Shown: positions 16,771-24,922 of the stretch, one piece after another
Numbering within the stretch: the first letter of the stretch is position 1
How the letters are laid out: every line of letters begins with the position of its first letter
IMG/VR virus record: IMGVR_UViG_3300024182_000004
Location: 1 to 50,945 of that record
Length of the DNA stretch: 50,945 nucleotides
Source: a virus
Strand: one strand, 5' to 3'
Notes under the pieces: generated by a model
Seen by the model: only the letters and a program-made list of their open reading frames with translations
Database searches by the model: none
Told to the model about the DNA's origin: nothing
Position numbers and translations under genes: made by a program

Positions 16771-17193
16771 ATGGCCGAGCCGGTAATCGACCCGACGAAG
16801 AACGTCGCCGACCAACTGAACGCGGCGGTCAAGCGGCTCGACGATCTACGCGAGTCGGATTCTCGGCACATCAGGGAGCTGCTAGAGAAGGAAGCGCAGC
16901 GCATCGACGCCAACCGCCAAGTTGACCAACTCGCGGTAACCAACCTCGCCGCACGACGGGAGCAGGACGCCGAAGCGCAGCGACAGCTCGTATCATCCAC
17001 GGCGGCAGCGCTGGCGGCGGCGCAGACGGTCCTCGCTACCGGCTTCAATGAACGACTTTCGAAGCTGGAGGAGCGCAGCTACAAAGGCGAGGGCCGCGGC
17101 GGCGGGATGCAACAGTTTTGGGGCTGGATCGTCGGTGTGATCTTCTTGCTCATCGCGCTCTGGAATCAGATCCGGCCGGCGCTGGGGCACTGA
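16771..17193 (+). CDS. Coiled-coil protein with C-terminal membrane anchor
   Basis: 140 aa. Residues ~10-100 form a long amphipathic coiled coil (NAAVKRLDDLRESDSRHIRE... AQRIDANRQVDQLAV), matching a phage family with the KRLDDLR and RIDA signatures. A membrane segment near the end (FWGWIVGVIFLLIALW, about 115-130) anchors the C-terminus. Such genes often lie near lysis or tail genes; the exact role is unknown. This is the last plus-strand gene before the convergent junction. Confidence 0.65.
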   Translation: MAEPVIDPTKNVADQLNAAVKRLDDLRESDSRHIRELLEKEAQRIDANRQVDQLAVTNLAARREQDAEAQRQLVSSTAAALAAAQTVLATGFNERLSKLEERSYKGEGRGGGMQQFWGWIVGVIFLLIALWNQIRPALGH

Positions 17194-17197
17194 GCAT

Positions 17198-17242
17198 TTC
17201 AAAACGAACGCCCCGGCACAGTCGTCTTTCCATGCCTGGGCG
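17198..17242 (-). terminator. Terminator of the long minus-strand operon
   Basis: Read on the minus strand, CGCCCAGGCA (17242-17233) pairs with TGCCGGGGCG (17218-17209) with a single mismatch, followed by TTCGTTTTG. It lies about 60 nt after the last minus gene and close to the end of the converging plus-strand operon. Confidence 0.6.
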
Positions 17243-17300
17243 CGCGCTGCCTGTTCGGTCGATCTCCGAAGGCCCCCTATGGGCCGGCACGCTTTGAAGC

Positions 17301-17735
17301 CTACTGGATAGGAATCGGCAGGACGGCTCCGGCCGCACGGGCGATCGGCCCGAACACCCCCTGCCACGAATAGACCGGTGCGCAGTCGTCCTGCAACTGC
17401 TGCCAGAGCAATGCATGCTGCGCTGAGGACAGCCGCAGGATGCGCTTCTCTTCCGCAAGCGAAGCGATCCCGAGCAGCTTGATGTCACCGATCGCCGAGA
17501 AGGTGTCGAGCACACGGAGCCCGGTTGCGTGGCACTGCATGCCGCGTACGTCGTTCACGCTGGCTGCCATCTGCGCAGCGTTGGTGACGTCGGCGCGGGC
17601 GTCGGCTACGAGGTGCTGGACGATGCCGAGGTCGATGTTGATGCCGCCGGGCGTGGTGACGGGTCCGATGGTCAGAGGGTGAGATGCGCACGCCGCGAGG
17701 GCGAGCGCGAGGACTGCGATGGCGATGCGTTTCAT
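17301..17735 (-). CDS. Lipoprotein
   Basis: 144 aa beginning MKRIAIAVLALALAACASH, a standard lipoprotein signal peptide with the lipobox LAAC at residues 13-16. The mature part is soluble and mixed helical. No Rz1-like proline richness is seen, so a spanin role is uncertain. It is the final gene of the minus operon and overlaps the stop of the gene before it. As an envelope protein it could serve in lysis, superinfection exclusion, or surface modification. Confidence 0.7.
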   Translation of the reverse strand: MKRIAIAVLALALAACASHPLTIGPVTTPGGINIDLGIVQHLVADARADVTNAAQMAASVNDVRGMQCHATGLRVLDTFSAIGDIKLLGIASLAEEKRILRLSSAQHALLWQQLQDDCAPVYSWQGVFGPIARAAGAVLPIPIQ

Positions 17736-17920
17736 GCGAGCGCCCCCTTCAGTGAAGCGGCGAGTTCGTAGATGCCGTTGGCGACCTCACGCCGCTCCTC
17801 GGCGCGACGGAATGTCGGGTCGGTTTTGCGGCGGACGGCGTAGGCTTTCTCGCCGCCTTGCGGAGGCAGTCCTTCGATGATTTTTCGGTTGAGCTTGCGG
17901 GCGAACGTTCTGATGCTCAT
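17732..17920 (-). CDS. Small basic hypothetical protein
   Basis: 62 aa, very basic at the N-terminus (FARKLNRKI) with a helical C-terminal half. No motif recognised. It overlaps both neighbours by 4 bases, the pattern of the whole operon. Probably a real small gene because the coupling is kept on both sides. Confidence 0.6.
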   Translation of the reverse strand: MSIRTFARKLNRKIIEGLPPQGGEKAYAVRRKTDPTFRRAEERREVANGIYELAASLKGALA

Positions 17921-18138
17921 TTGCCCTCCAAGCGGTATCCAGCGACATCAAGAGCGGCGAGCACTGCGCGCACCGAACCTCTGTCGAGATCCTTCGCCTT
18001 GGCGCTGAGCTGGCCGTACGGCACCATCAACTCCTCGCCGTCTTCGGCCTTTCGGGTCGTGACGCCTTGGTCGCGCTTGGTCTGCATCCATTGATCGTGA
18101 ACTGCGGCGGAGACTTCTTCGACGACTTGGTCTTCCAT
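17917..18138 (-). CDS. RyR-domain protein
   Basis: 73 aa. VHDQWMQTKRDQGV followed by GEELMVPYGQLSAKAKDLDRGSV matches the RyR domain pattern (H..W...R...GW, then LVPY..L....K..D) found as small stand-alone proteins in phages and bacteria; it can bind phosphorylated or nucleotide-like ligands in other contexts, but the phage role is unknown. The usual aromatic residue in the middle loop is missing. Confidence 0.7.
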   Translation of the reverse strand: MEDQVVEEVSAAVHDQWMQTKRDQGVTTRKAEDGEELMVPYGQLSAKAKDLDRGSVRAVLAALDVAGYRLEGK

Positions 18139-18162
18139 TTATGGCTCCTTCTGTTGAGAGGG

Positions 18163-18432
18163 TTAACGACAGATTCCGCTCTCCGGTTTCGGAGGCGGTC
18201 CTTTGACCAGCTTACAATTGCATCGTCCGTCGCACACCGCGACCATCGCGTAGACATCACCAGGGCGCACCCAAGCGGAAACCATTCCGCACTGCTGCGT
18301 GATGCGCCACGTGAATGCCGTCCTGCCTTGCACAGCGTGAACGAGCATCGGCGATTGGTAGCGGATCTCGCGGACGGCGGCGCATCCGGCGAGCGCGATG
18401 GCGAGGAGTGCGGCTGTGGCGATTCTGGTCAT
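18163..18432 (-). CDS. Small lipoprotein
   Basis: 89 aa starting at ATG 18432, placed by AAAGGAGG just upstream; longer in-frame starts lack a ribosome site. MTRIATAALLAIALAGCAA is a lipoprotein signal with lipobox LAGC at 14-17. The mature part has four further Cys (residues in QQCGM and VCDGRCNC), suggesting disulphides in the periplasm, and a Pro-rich tail. It could be a spanin-type or exclusion lipoprotein. Confidence 0.65.
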   Translation of the reverse strand: MTRIATAALLAIALAGCAAVREIRYQSPMLVHAVQGRTAFTWRITQQCGMVSAWVRPGDVYAMVAVCDGRCNCKLVKGPPPKPESGICR

Positions 18433-18662
18433 TGTTCCTCCTTTACTTGAAACGGACATTCTTCCCCTGTGATTGCGATGTAAATTCGATCCCATTGTGG
18501 GCCTGACTTACCGACATGATTCCGACAGTCGCGGCACCACGGGTCTGAGATGTTTCCGCTCTCAGGGCCGATGTCACGACCACAACAGCCGCAGTAATCG
18601 CGTTTGGGCTGGTACGATAACCCGGACGCGGACTTGCGAGCCCTTCGCGCTGCTCGCGTCAT
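18429..18662 (-). CDS. Small zinc-finger-like protein
   Basis: 77 aa. After a basic N-terminus comes YCGCCGRDIG...DPWCRDCRNH, two CxxC knuckles about 19 residues apart that suggest a treble-clef or zinc-ribbon fold. The C-terminus is mixed. It overlaps the lipoprotein gene after it and the glycosidase-like gene before it by 4 bases each. Function unknown. Confidence 0.65.
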   Translation of the reverse strand: MTRAARRARKSASGLSYQPKRDYCGCCGRDIGPESGNISDPWCRDCRNHVGKSGPQWDRIYIAITGEECPFQVKEEQ

Positions 18663-19669
18663 GACCTCCTCCCCGGCTGTCTGCCGGTTCCTTGTTGTGG
18701 CGCTGGTCCATTGATCTCAGCAAACAATGCTTGGAACTTCCGCCCGAAATCGCTGACAACGGGTCCATCCTTGCCGTACGTCCAGCTCGACCATGTGTCG
18801 CTTCCGGTACCGTTCGGAACGCGCGTGAAGAAGTAGGCCGGGTCACCGTATGCGATCCCCTTCACGTTCGGGAAATCGGTATGTGTTGATCGCGTCCAAT
18901 CGAGAAGGATCTGTAACTCGCTGTCGGTCGCAAGTCCGCGCGCTGCCCCGCCTGCATCGTTCGCCTGTCGAGGCGTTGCGCCGGAAGCGAGGGCTGCGGC
19001 TGTAGCGTCTTGCATCCGCTGCATGGCCTCGGGAAGATTCTGGATGTCGATCTCGCTATAGTACTGATCGCGCAGAGGTTTCGCGCCGAGCCGGTAGACG
19101 CGCTCGAATTCCTCGCGGGTCGCGTAGTCGCCACCACCCATTGGACGACCGTAGGAATGGACAAATTCAAGATCGCAGATGTCGACACCAGCATCGCTGA
19201 GCAGGAGTTCGTTCGCTTCTTCAATGAAAATCTGCTGCGTGTCCTGACTCTCCGCATCGCACCCGCCGATGACCGCCGCAGGATTTGCGCGCCGGACTCC
19301 ACGAGCGAATGGCACAAAGTAGTTCATCACGTAGTCGCGCATACCGTCGTGACCGACCGTGTAGCCCGGCTCGTTGCCAAAGGAAACCCGAGCCATCTGC
19401 GGGCCATAGAACTCCATCCATTCGAAAGCGTTTTCCTCGATATCGTGCGACGGCTCGGTGAGGTTCGCGACGAAATTACCGGTGATGCGCATTCCGCCCT
19501 GCACTGCCTCACGCAGAGCCGCGCCCCACCATCGCGGGTCGTCGAAGTTGTACTGCAAGCGCACGCCCGTAATGCCGATCGGAAGGAGCGCGCGATAGCT
19601 CGCAGCGGTCGGGGCGGGGGGAATCCAGCCATGCGGCTCATGAGGCACGTAGCAGATTTCGAACTCCAT
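18659..19669 (-). CDS. Glycoside-hydrolase-like TIM-barrel protein
   Basis: 336 aa. Motifs in the right order for a clan-A type (beta/alpha)8 glycosidase: GVRLQYNFDD near residue 35-44, then VSFGNEPG with Glu100 (acid/base position, N-E pair), EFVHSYGRP with His171, and YYSEIDI with Glu206 (nucleophile position). There is no signal peptide. No other lysozyme, amidase or peptidase is seen in the genome, and the gene sits near two lipoproteins, so it may be the cell-wall or capsule-degrading enzyme. A tail depolymerase is less likely given the early-operon position. Confidence 0.6.
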   Translation of the reverse strand: MEFEICYVPHEPHGWIPPAPTAASYRALLPIGITGVRLQYNFDDPRWWGAALREAVQGGMRITGNFVANLTEPSHDIEENAFEWMEFYGPQMARVSFGNEPGYTVGHDGMRDYVMNYFVPFARGVRRANPAAVIGGCDAESQDTQQIFIEEANELLLSDAGVDICDLEFVHSYGRPMGGGDYATREEFERVYRLGAKPLRDQYYSEIDIQNLPEAMQRMQDATAAALASGATPRQANDAGGAARGLATDSELQILLDWTRSTHTDFPNVKGIAYGDPAYFFTRVPNGTGSDTWSSWTYGKDGPVVSDFGRKFQALFAEINGPAPQQGTGRQPGRRS

Positions 19670-20199
19670 CAGCGGTCCTCCTTCGTCTTCGCCAACAACG
19701 CGGCGATGCGCCTGTCTCGCTCAGCGATCTCCTCATCATTACGAATTATTTCTGCGGTCAACTGGAGGTTGCGTTCTTTGCGTTCCTCGATCTCGATATC
19801 CAGCTCCGCAACGCGCTGCTTGAGCGCGTCGATTTCGGCATCCTTTGCGGCGAATCCTCGTCCTGCCGCAGTGAGCGCTTCGGCCATGCTGTGACGACGG
19901 CCAGCACTATAGCCATAAGCGAAAGCAATCGGCAAACACGTTTCGACAGCAGGATGAGCAGCGCGGAAATGATCCCTACGGAACTCTTCGAACCCCTCCT
20001 CTACTGACTTCGCAACGGCGGCATCCTGCGCGGCGCGGGCTTTGATGAAGTCGCGGGCGGCAGTGAGTACGGCCATCTCACGATTGAATGCTGCCCGCTG
20101 CTCTTCCGGCAACCATCCTCGCAGCACTCCCTCGTGTGAGTTGATTTTGACATCGATCGCCGCAATCATCTCCTCGGGCGTGACGGTCGGCGGGGTCAT
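19669..20199 (-). CDS. Coiled-coil hypothetical protein
   Basis: 176 aa. The N-terminal half is helical with a moderately conserved-looking FAYGYSAGRRHSMAEAL patch; residues ~115-172 are a continuous coiled coil (DAEIDALKQRVAELDIEIEER...IIRNDEEIAERDRRIAALL). The N-terminal part resembles small proteins found in phage early regions. It shares end bases with the glycosidase-like gene and with RusA. Confidence 0.6.
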   Translation of the reverse strand: MTPPTVTPEEMIAAIDVKINSHEGVLRGWLPEEQRAAFNREMAVLTAARDFIKARAAQDAAVAKSVEEGFEEFRRDHFRAAHPAVETCLPIAFAYGYSAGRRHSMAEALTAAGRGFAAKDAEIDALKQRVAELDIEIEERKERNLQLTAEIIRNDEEIAERDRRIAALLAKTKEDR

Positions 20200-20660
20200 G
20201 GCAACTCCCTGATTTCGATCTTCACCCCCGGCGCATCGAGCGCGTCGGAGTCTTCGTTGATGTAGACCTTCGCGAGACGGATGTATTCCACGATCCTGGC
20301 ATCATCCTCGTAGGCCCGCGCGTCGGTCAAGGCGTCCTCAGTTGACCTGGCGAGCTTGGAGAGGTCAGGGCGGCCGTGTGGGCGTGGCGGGGCGCTGGCT
20401 TTGACCTGGCCGGAGTTCTTGCCGCTTCCGAAGTGTCCAGCCGGCCGCGCGAAGGTGAAGACCATCGAGACTGCGACAGGGCCGGTGATCGGAAGGCCTC
20501 CGTCCCGCGCTGCGATGGCGGCGAACTTCACGGCCTCGCGCCAAGGCTTCAGCTTCTTTCCTTTGTCGTCATCCACGATGATCACGTAATGCTTTTTCGG
20601 ATGGACGAACCCTTTCTTAGAGCCCTGTGGCGTAGGTTGCCCGTACACGGTGATCTTCAA
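20196..20660 (-). CDS. rusA: RusA-family Holliday junction resolvase
   Basis: 154 aa from TTG 20660, selected because GGAGG lies 7 nt upstream; the longer ATG start at 20717 would overlap the preceding gene deeply. ITVYGQPTPQGSKKGF at the start and RPDLSKLARSTEDALTDARAYEDDARIVE (residues 97-125) are diagnostic of RusA endonucleases; the acidic residues D99, D109, D119 and D120 form the metal site. It would resolve branched DNA produced by RecT/exonuclease recombination and replication. Confidence 0.9.
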   Translation of the reverse strand: MKITVYGQPTPQGSKKGFVHPKKHYVIIVDDDKGKKLKPWREAVKFAAIAARDGGLPITGPVAVSMVFTFARPAGHFGSGKNSGQVKASAPPRPHGRPDLSKLARSTEDALTDARAYEDDARIVEYIRLAKVYINEDSDALDAPGVKIEIRELP

Positions 20661-20815
20661 ATTGTCACCTCCATGATGACTTTTCTTCGAGGGCCGAGAT
20701 TGCGCTGCCTCTCGCATACCCCGCAGATGACGTTGTCTTGCATGGCCGGTGCGCCGCAGATTTCACATCGCGACCCCCAGAGTTCGCGGAAGATTCGGCG
20801 CGCGAGCTTCTTCAT
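20657..20815 (-). CDS. Very small zinc-ribbon protein
   Basis: 52 aa. It contains CEICGAPAM followed by CGVCERQ, a two-knuckle CxxC set 14 residues apart. The ATG at 20815 overlaps the stop of the helicase-loader gene (ATGA). It lies between replication and recombination genes and might be a DNA- or protein-binding accessory. The function is unknown. Confidence 0.65.
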   Translation of the reverse strand: MKKLARRIFRELWGSRCEICGAPAMQDNVICGVCERQRNLGPRRKVIMEVTI

Positions 20816-21690
20816 TTGCCTTCCCTCCTCAGACTCTTCCCGCTCACCAGCACCGAGATCGCAGCGCGTTTGTCGCTGAGGCGATCGCAAAGCAGCTCGA
20901 CGTTCTTCGTCTTCCGTGGATCGTCGACGTCCGACCACAGATCGAACAGCTCCTTGACCGAATAGTTGGAGCTGACCAGCGTCGGGCGGTTCGTTCGGTA
21001 CCGCTCGTCGACCACTTGCAGCAGAGTCGACACCTCCCATTCCGTCGGCGTCGTCTTCCGCGCGATGTCGTCGATGGCCAGCAGGGCACACCCAGCTAGG
21101 TCAGAGATCACCCGCGCCTCGCTCTGCGCCTTCTCGTCGGCGCTGTCTCCGAAGCCGGCCTTGATGTCCGACCACAGCTTTATCGGCGAGGTGAAGACGG
21201 CGCCGCGGCCGAGTTCACGGATCACGTAGGCGACCGCGGCCTCGAGCAGCCAAGTCTTCCCCGTTCCCTTCTCGCCGTGGAGGCAGAGGATCGAGGCGAT
21301 GCCCGAGGTCCGCAGCAGGGGCGGCACGTTGACGAAGTCTTTGACGATCTGCGCGATCTCGCGGTAGCGCTCAGGGTCAACGCCGCCTCTGATGCGCGTC
21401 TCGGCGTAGAGGTCCGGCAGGGTGTCCAGAGTGCGGCGGCCGGTCGCGGTCTCTCCGGAGAGGTTGGCGCCGGCGGTCAGGTTACGGCGGATGTGCTCGC
21501 GCTCGGAGTCGATGAAGAACTGAGTCCTTGCCTTTGCCGCCTGTTCACGCTCCACATCGCACCGGTCGCACCACAACGGACGCCATCGCGGTAGCCCGTC
21601 CTCGGCCCACGGAACCTCGTAGGACTCCTGCTCGATCTCGGCTTTGCAGTCGAGGCAGGGGGCGGTGCGGGTGGAGGGGGTGTCGGTCAT
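20812..21690 (-). CDS. dnaC: DnaC-like replicative helicase loader (AAA+ ATPase)
   Basis: 292 aa from ATG 21690. An N-terminal zinc knuckle (CLDC at 12-15, CDRC at 41-44) precedes a AAA+ core: Walker A GEKGTGKT (139-146), Walker B ALLAIDDI (202-209), sensor-like LVSSNYS, and a CDRLSDKRA arginine-finger region. This is the DnaC/IstB-like layout of phage helicase loaders. No phage helicase or polymerase is seen, so it probably recruits the host DnaB helicase. The start overlaps the preceding gene's stop. Confidence 0.8.
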   Translation of the reverse strand: MTDTPSTRTAPCLDCKAEIEQESYEVPWAEDGLPRWRPLWCDRCDVEREQAAKARTQFFIDSEREHIRRNLTAGANLSGETATGRRTLDTLPDLYAETRIRGGVDPERYREIAQIVKDFVNVPPLLRTSGIASILCLHGEKGTGKTWLLEAAVAYVIRELGRGAVFTSPIKLWSDIKAGFGDSADEKAQSEARVISDLAGCALLAIDDIARKTTPTEWEVSTLLQVVDERYRTNRPTLVSSNYSVKELFDLWSDVDDPRKTKNVELLCDRLSDKRAAISVLVSGKSLRREGK

Positions 21691-21887
21691 TTCGGTGCCA
21701 GCTTCTTTTCGATGCGCCTGTTTGCGTCGCGGATGTCGAACCACTCGCGTTCCCACCCGAAGCGAATCAAGCGAGAGAGGTTGCCTTTGCGGATGAAACG
21801 CGGACGCAGGATCGTCATCCACGCTGGGCCGATGGCGGACTCAAACATCGTCGCCCCACGAAAGGCGATCAGCGGCCCGATCCTCAT
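21687..21887 (-). CDS. Small basic hypothetical protein
   Basis: 66 aa, basic, with a hydrophobic N-terminal half (MRIGPLIAFRGATMFESAIGPAWM) and a C-terminal FIRKGNLSRLIRFGWEREWFDIRDANRRIEK helix. No family recognised. Overlaps by 4 bases with both the replisome-organizer-like gene and the helicase loader, which suggests linked expression with the primosome genes. Confidence 0.6.
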   Translation of the reverse strand: MRIGPLIAFRGATMFESAIGPAWMTILRPRFIRKGNLSRLIRFGWEREWFDIRDANRRIEKKLAPK

Positions 21888-22174
21888 CTCTCCGTCCCCT
21901 CGAAGTCCTGCCCGCCGACCGGGCGATGACCTCTCTGCGGCTCGACGTAATCGATCCAGTCGCGCCAGTTGTTGAACCACGTGCTGCCGTTCTGGACGAA
22001 GCCGTCGGCAACCCGGCGGCTCCCTTTGTAGTTTGCGAGGGCGCGGCGGATGGCGTCGACGTCGGCCATCGTCTTCACGCTCGCGGCGAAGTGTCTGGCC
22101 GCCGCTTTCTTTCCGACGCTGCCGGGGTACTCCTTCCAGAGCCCCTCGAAGATGGCCGAGAAGGTGGCGTCCAT
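21884..22174 (-). CDS. Replisome-organizer-like C-terminal domain protein
   Basis: 96 aa. F...LWKEYPGSVGKKAAARHF, then RRALANYKGSRR and FVQNGSTWFNNWRDWID form the pattern seen at the C-terminal end of phage replication initiators and DnaT/DnaD-like proteins. Here it stands alone without the N-terminal winged-helix. It precedes the helicase loader, so it likely helps load helicase at the origin. Whether a partner supplies origin recognition is not visible. Confidence 0.65.
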   Translation of the reverse strand: MDATFSAIFEGLWKEYPGSVGKKAAARHFAASVKTMADVDAIRRALANYKGSRRVADGFVQNGSTWFNNWRDWIDYVEPQRGHRPVGGQDFEGTER

Positions 22175-22461
22175 CAGAACGGCGCTCCTTCCTCGTCTTC
22201 CGGCGACGATCTCTGCGCCGAGGCGAGCGTGATGCTGTCGATGTTCGAATAGCGTCCGCTGCTTTCGTAGTCGATGATGAGTGGACGACTCTCTTCTACT
22301 GCGCGATCACAGATTTTGGCGTGCGCCTCGCGAAACACGCATGCCTCGAAACCGTTGGTCAGCTTCAGATTCCAGTATGGCTTCCCCTTTTTCGTAAGCT
22401 TCTCGGACTTGGCGAAGCGAAGAACGTAGCCGGTGACGGAGAGGAGGTTTTTATCGCTCAT
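22174..22461 (-). CDS. Putative single-stranded DNA-binding protein
   Basis: 95 aa. The beta-rich first 80 residues (VTGYVLRFAKSEKLTKKGKPYWNLKLTNGFEACVFR...) fit a small OB fold with strand pattern like SSB (a K-G-x-x-x-W/Y-x-L motif). The C-terminus EDEEGAPF is acidic and ends in Phe, like the SSB tip that recruits partner proteins. It is encoded among recombination and replication genes, which supports the assignment, but there is no unambiguous signature. Confidence 0.55.
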   Translation of the reverse strand: MSDKNLLSVTGYVLRFAKSEKLTKKGKPYWNLKLTNGFEACVFREAHAKICDRAVEESRPLIIDYESSGRYSNIDSITLASAQRSSPEDEEGAPF

Positions 22462-23798
22462 CGCTCCGGCTCCTGCATGCCGCGATGGTCGCCGCGTTTC
22501 ACCGACCCGTCTTCGATCACGAAGCCGACCGTTCCGCTGGAGTCGACGCGCTCGATCCAGACCTGATACGGGGGTTCTGCGCCCGCCGCCATCGCTTCGA
22601 TCTGCGCAAGCGAGTCATCGTCCAGCAGCGAGCCGTCGCGCATGAGGATGACGCGCAGCTCCGGGTTCGCGGCCATCGCGATCGCCACGCTGACCTTCAT
22701 CTGCTCGGACGCGCTGGCCTGATCGAACGGGACGCCGTTGAACATCACGACGCCGTCGCCGACCGAAAGACCTTCGATGGGATACTTCGCGGCGGACAGA
22801 GCGTCGGACTTCTGTTTGTCGCGGGCCTCCATCTGCGCGGTCAGGGTTTCGGATTCCGCTTCGGCAGAGGCGGCGGCATCCTCCAGCTCCTTCTTCTTCG
22901 TTGCCGCGTTCCTCGCTGTCTCGATCTGACGGTTCCGCTCTTTCGCCGCTTCGAGTTCGGAGCGAAGAGCAGAGACGTCGATCGGCTCAGGGACCGCAGG
23001 GAGCGCTTCGATCTTCCTTTGCAACTCTTCCGCCGCGCTACGGTAGCGAGCCGCCTCCTCGTCTGCCTCGTCTGCGAGTTTGCGATATCGCTCGGCGCTC
23101 GACTCGCATCGGAGCACCTCGGCGCGGGCCGTATCGAGCGATGCATCCATCGAGATCCGGTTGGCCTTCTGCGTCTCGATGCGCGCGTTCGAAGCGCCAG
23201 CTTCCTGCATCTGATCGATCAGCGCGTCCTCGTCGATCGGCTCGGCAGGCACGCCAATAGGCACGATCACCGCCGCCGCCTGCGCGCGTTTAGCTCGCGC
23301 CTCGCGGTTGATCTCCGTCCGCTTCGCGTAGTCGGTGCGGTTCAGACCGTCGAGTTGCGCGAGATCGACGCCGATCGGAAAGACGCGAAGGAACTCGTCA
23401 AACTGCCGCTTGGAGTCCATCCGCGCGAACTCGCCGGGGTCGAAGGAGAGGTGCGCTTTGAGCGCGTTGAGGATCGTCTGCGCCCCGCCGGGAGGCGTGA
23501 ATCCCTTCTCGGTGGTGACGTGCAGTTCGCTCTTGTCGCCGGAGAATTTGCGCTCGACGATAAGCTCAATCTCCTTGCCCTCTCCGAGGCTGGCCTTGAT
23601 GCGCCCCTTCGTCTGCCCCTTTCGCAGAGGCTTCGACTGGATGCCCTTCGTCCCGTCGATCAGCCACTGGATCGAATCGAGGAGTGAGGACTTGCCGGCG
23701 CCGTTCTTGCCGGAGATGGTGACGACGTTCCCCTCCGGCGTGATCTCGACCGCGACGAGGCGTTTGACGTTTTCGGCGGTCAACTGGATGATTCTCAT
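22458..23798 (-). CDS. SbcC/RecN-like ATPase of the recombination module
   Basis: 446 aa from ATG 23798, preceded by GGAGGAGGG. MRIIQLTAENVKRLVAVEI then GKNGAGKSSLLDSI (Walker A, residues 30-38) is the start of SMC/SbcC-type AAA proteins. Residues ~165-345 form a coiled coil (AEVLRCESSAERYRKLADEADEE...). The C-terminal part has a degenerate signature/Walker B region (ASASEQMKVSVAIAMAANPELRVILMRDGSLLD). Such ATPases are often linked to RecT and an exonuclease in phages. They probably tether or process DNA ends. Confidence 0.8.
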   Translation of the reverse strand: MRIIQLTAENVKRLVAVEITPEGNVVTISGKNGAGKSSLLDSIQWLIDGTKGIQSKPLRKGQTKGRIKASLGEGKEIELIVERKFSGDKSELHVTTEKGFTPPGGAQTILNALKAHLSFDPGEFARMDSKRQFDEFLRVFPIGVDLAQLDGLNRTDYAKRTEINREARAKRAQAAAVIVPIGVPAEPIDEDALIDQMQEAGASNARIETQKANRISMDASLDTARAEVLRCESSAERYRKLADEADEEAARYRSAAEELQRKIEALPAVPEPIDVSALRSELEAAKERNRQIETARNAATKKKELEDAAASAEAESETLTAQMEARDKQKSDALSAAKYPIEGLSVGDGVVMFNGVPFDQASASEQMKVSVAIAMAANPELRVILMRDGSLLDDDSLAQIEAMAAGAEPPYQVWIERVDSSGTVGFVIEDGSVKRGDHRGMQEPER

Positions 23799-24922
23799 CG
23801 ACCCTCCTCCTTCTGCAGATACTCCTCGATCGACGTGGCCCATTCGATCTTCTCGGTGAGTGCGGCGGTCAGGTCGCTGAGCTTCTGCAGCTTCCCTCCG
23901 GTCGCGGCCGAGAGTTCGAGATCGGCCTTCTTCTTGTTGCCGGCGACCAGGGCCAGCAGCCGGCGCTCGAAGTCGGCCGCCAGCTTGTCGGCGTACCCTT
24001 CGTTGCCGTCCTCGGGCTCGGGTTCCTTCTCTTCCGGCTCGGGCTTGACGTCGATCACGGGCTCGGGGCCCTGCTGCTTTTTGAGCTTGTCGGCGACCTT
24101 GGCCGTGGCGGACTTCGGCGCCTCGGGCCCAGGAATTGGTTCTTCCGGCATGAGGTCGGTCGCCAGATCCTGCGCCTCCCCGGCGTCGTAGCGGTCGTCC
24201 AGGTCCAGCGCCCTCACCAGCTCGATCGACGCCGGGCAGAGCTTCGTGCAGCGACGGACGGCGGTCTTGATGGCCATCGCGGCGTAGTCGGAGACCCACG
24301 GGCCGAAGTCTTTGGCTTTGGAGCGCGCCCGTACTGCGTCGATCTGTCTCCTTGTGAGGACGATCGGCTGATATCCGCCGTCGAGGAACCGGATGATGCA
24401 GTAGGCGTGGGTCAGCATCTTGTCGTCCGGCTCGACGATAGAGACGTGCTCGAACTTGTCTTCCGTCAGGCCGATGGAGTAGGAGAACGTGTCGCCTTGG
24501 TACACCGCCGCGGCGATGACGCTCTTGACGGCGGCAGAGCGCCGCACGAGGTCGACGAGGCCCTGATACCCGGGGATGAGCTGCGCCTCCATGCGGTAGC
24601 TCTCGCGGCCCGACACGGGGTCTTTGACCTTGTTGTTGAACGGCACGAGGTAGGCGCGGCCGAGCGCGAAAGTGAGACCCAAACTCGCCGCCTCGACGAT
24701 CGCCCGCATGACGCTGAGGGGATGACACTCCATCAGCTTCGGAGAGCGGTACATCGCCGAGAGAGCTGTCCTGGCCACGGACTCAGGGGTGATCCCGATC
24801 CGCGGCATGGCCGAGGTGATGGCCGGGAGGTTCTTCTGAACGAATTTCTTCCAGCTATCAGGGGTGGAGAAGGGGGCGACGGCGGTTGATTCCTTCGTCG
24901 CGAGGTCGGTCGGCTCAGCCAC
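23795..24922 (-). CDS. recT: RecT single-strand annealing protein
   Basis: 375 aa from GTG 24922 (GTGGCTGAG), overlapping the end of the preceding gene. The core (FVQKNLPAITSAMPRIGITPESVARTALSAMYRSPKLMECHPLSVMRAIVEAASLGLTF...AQLIPGYQGLVDLVRRS) is characteristic of RecT: the 'GL..' and 'PGY.G' elements are clear. The C-terminal ~130 residues are Pro/Glu-rich, a linker, ending in a helical tail. It anneals complementary strands after resection by the YqaJ-type nuclease encoded upstream. Confidence 0.9.
   Translation of the reverse strand: MAEPTDLATKESTAVAPFSTPDSWKKFVQKNLPAITSAMPRIGITPESVARTALSAMYRSPKLMECHPLSVMRAIVEAASLGLTFALGRAYLVPFNNKVKDPVSGRESYRMEAQLIPGYQGLVDLVRRSAAVKSVIAAAVYQGDTFSYSIGLTEDKFEHVSIVEPDDKMLTHAYCIIRFLDGGYQPIVLTRRQIDAVRARSKAKDFGPWVSDYAAMAIKTAVRRCTKLCPASIELVRALDLDDRYDAGEAQDLATDLMPEEPIPGPEAPKSATAKVADKLKKQQGPEPVIDVKPEPEEKEPEPEDGNEGYADKLAADFERRLLALVAGNKKKADLELSAATGGKLQKLSDLTAALTEKIEWATSIEEYLQKEEGR

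Noticed and set aside
17271-17285. GGCCC/GGGCC hairpin as the plus-strand terminator at the convergent junction
   Set aside because: Only 5 bp and no U-tract; too weak to call.
22485-23687. 400-aa plus-strand ORF opposite the SbcC-like gene
   Set aside because: Shadow of the coding strand; the minus-strand product has a Walker A motif and coiled coil.
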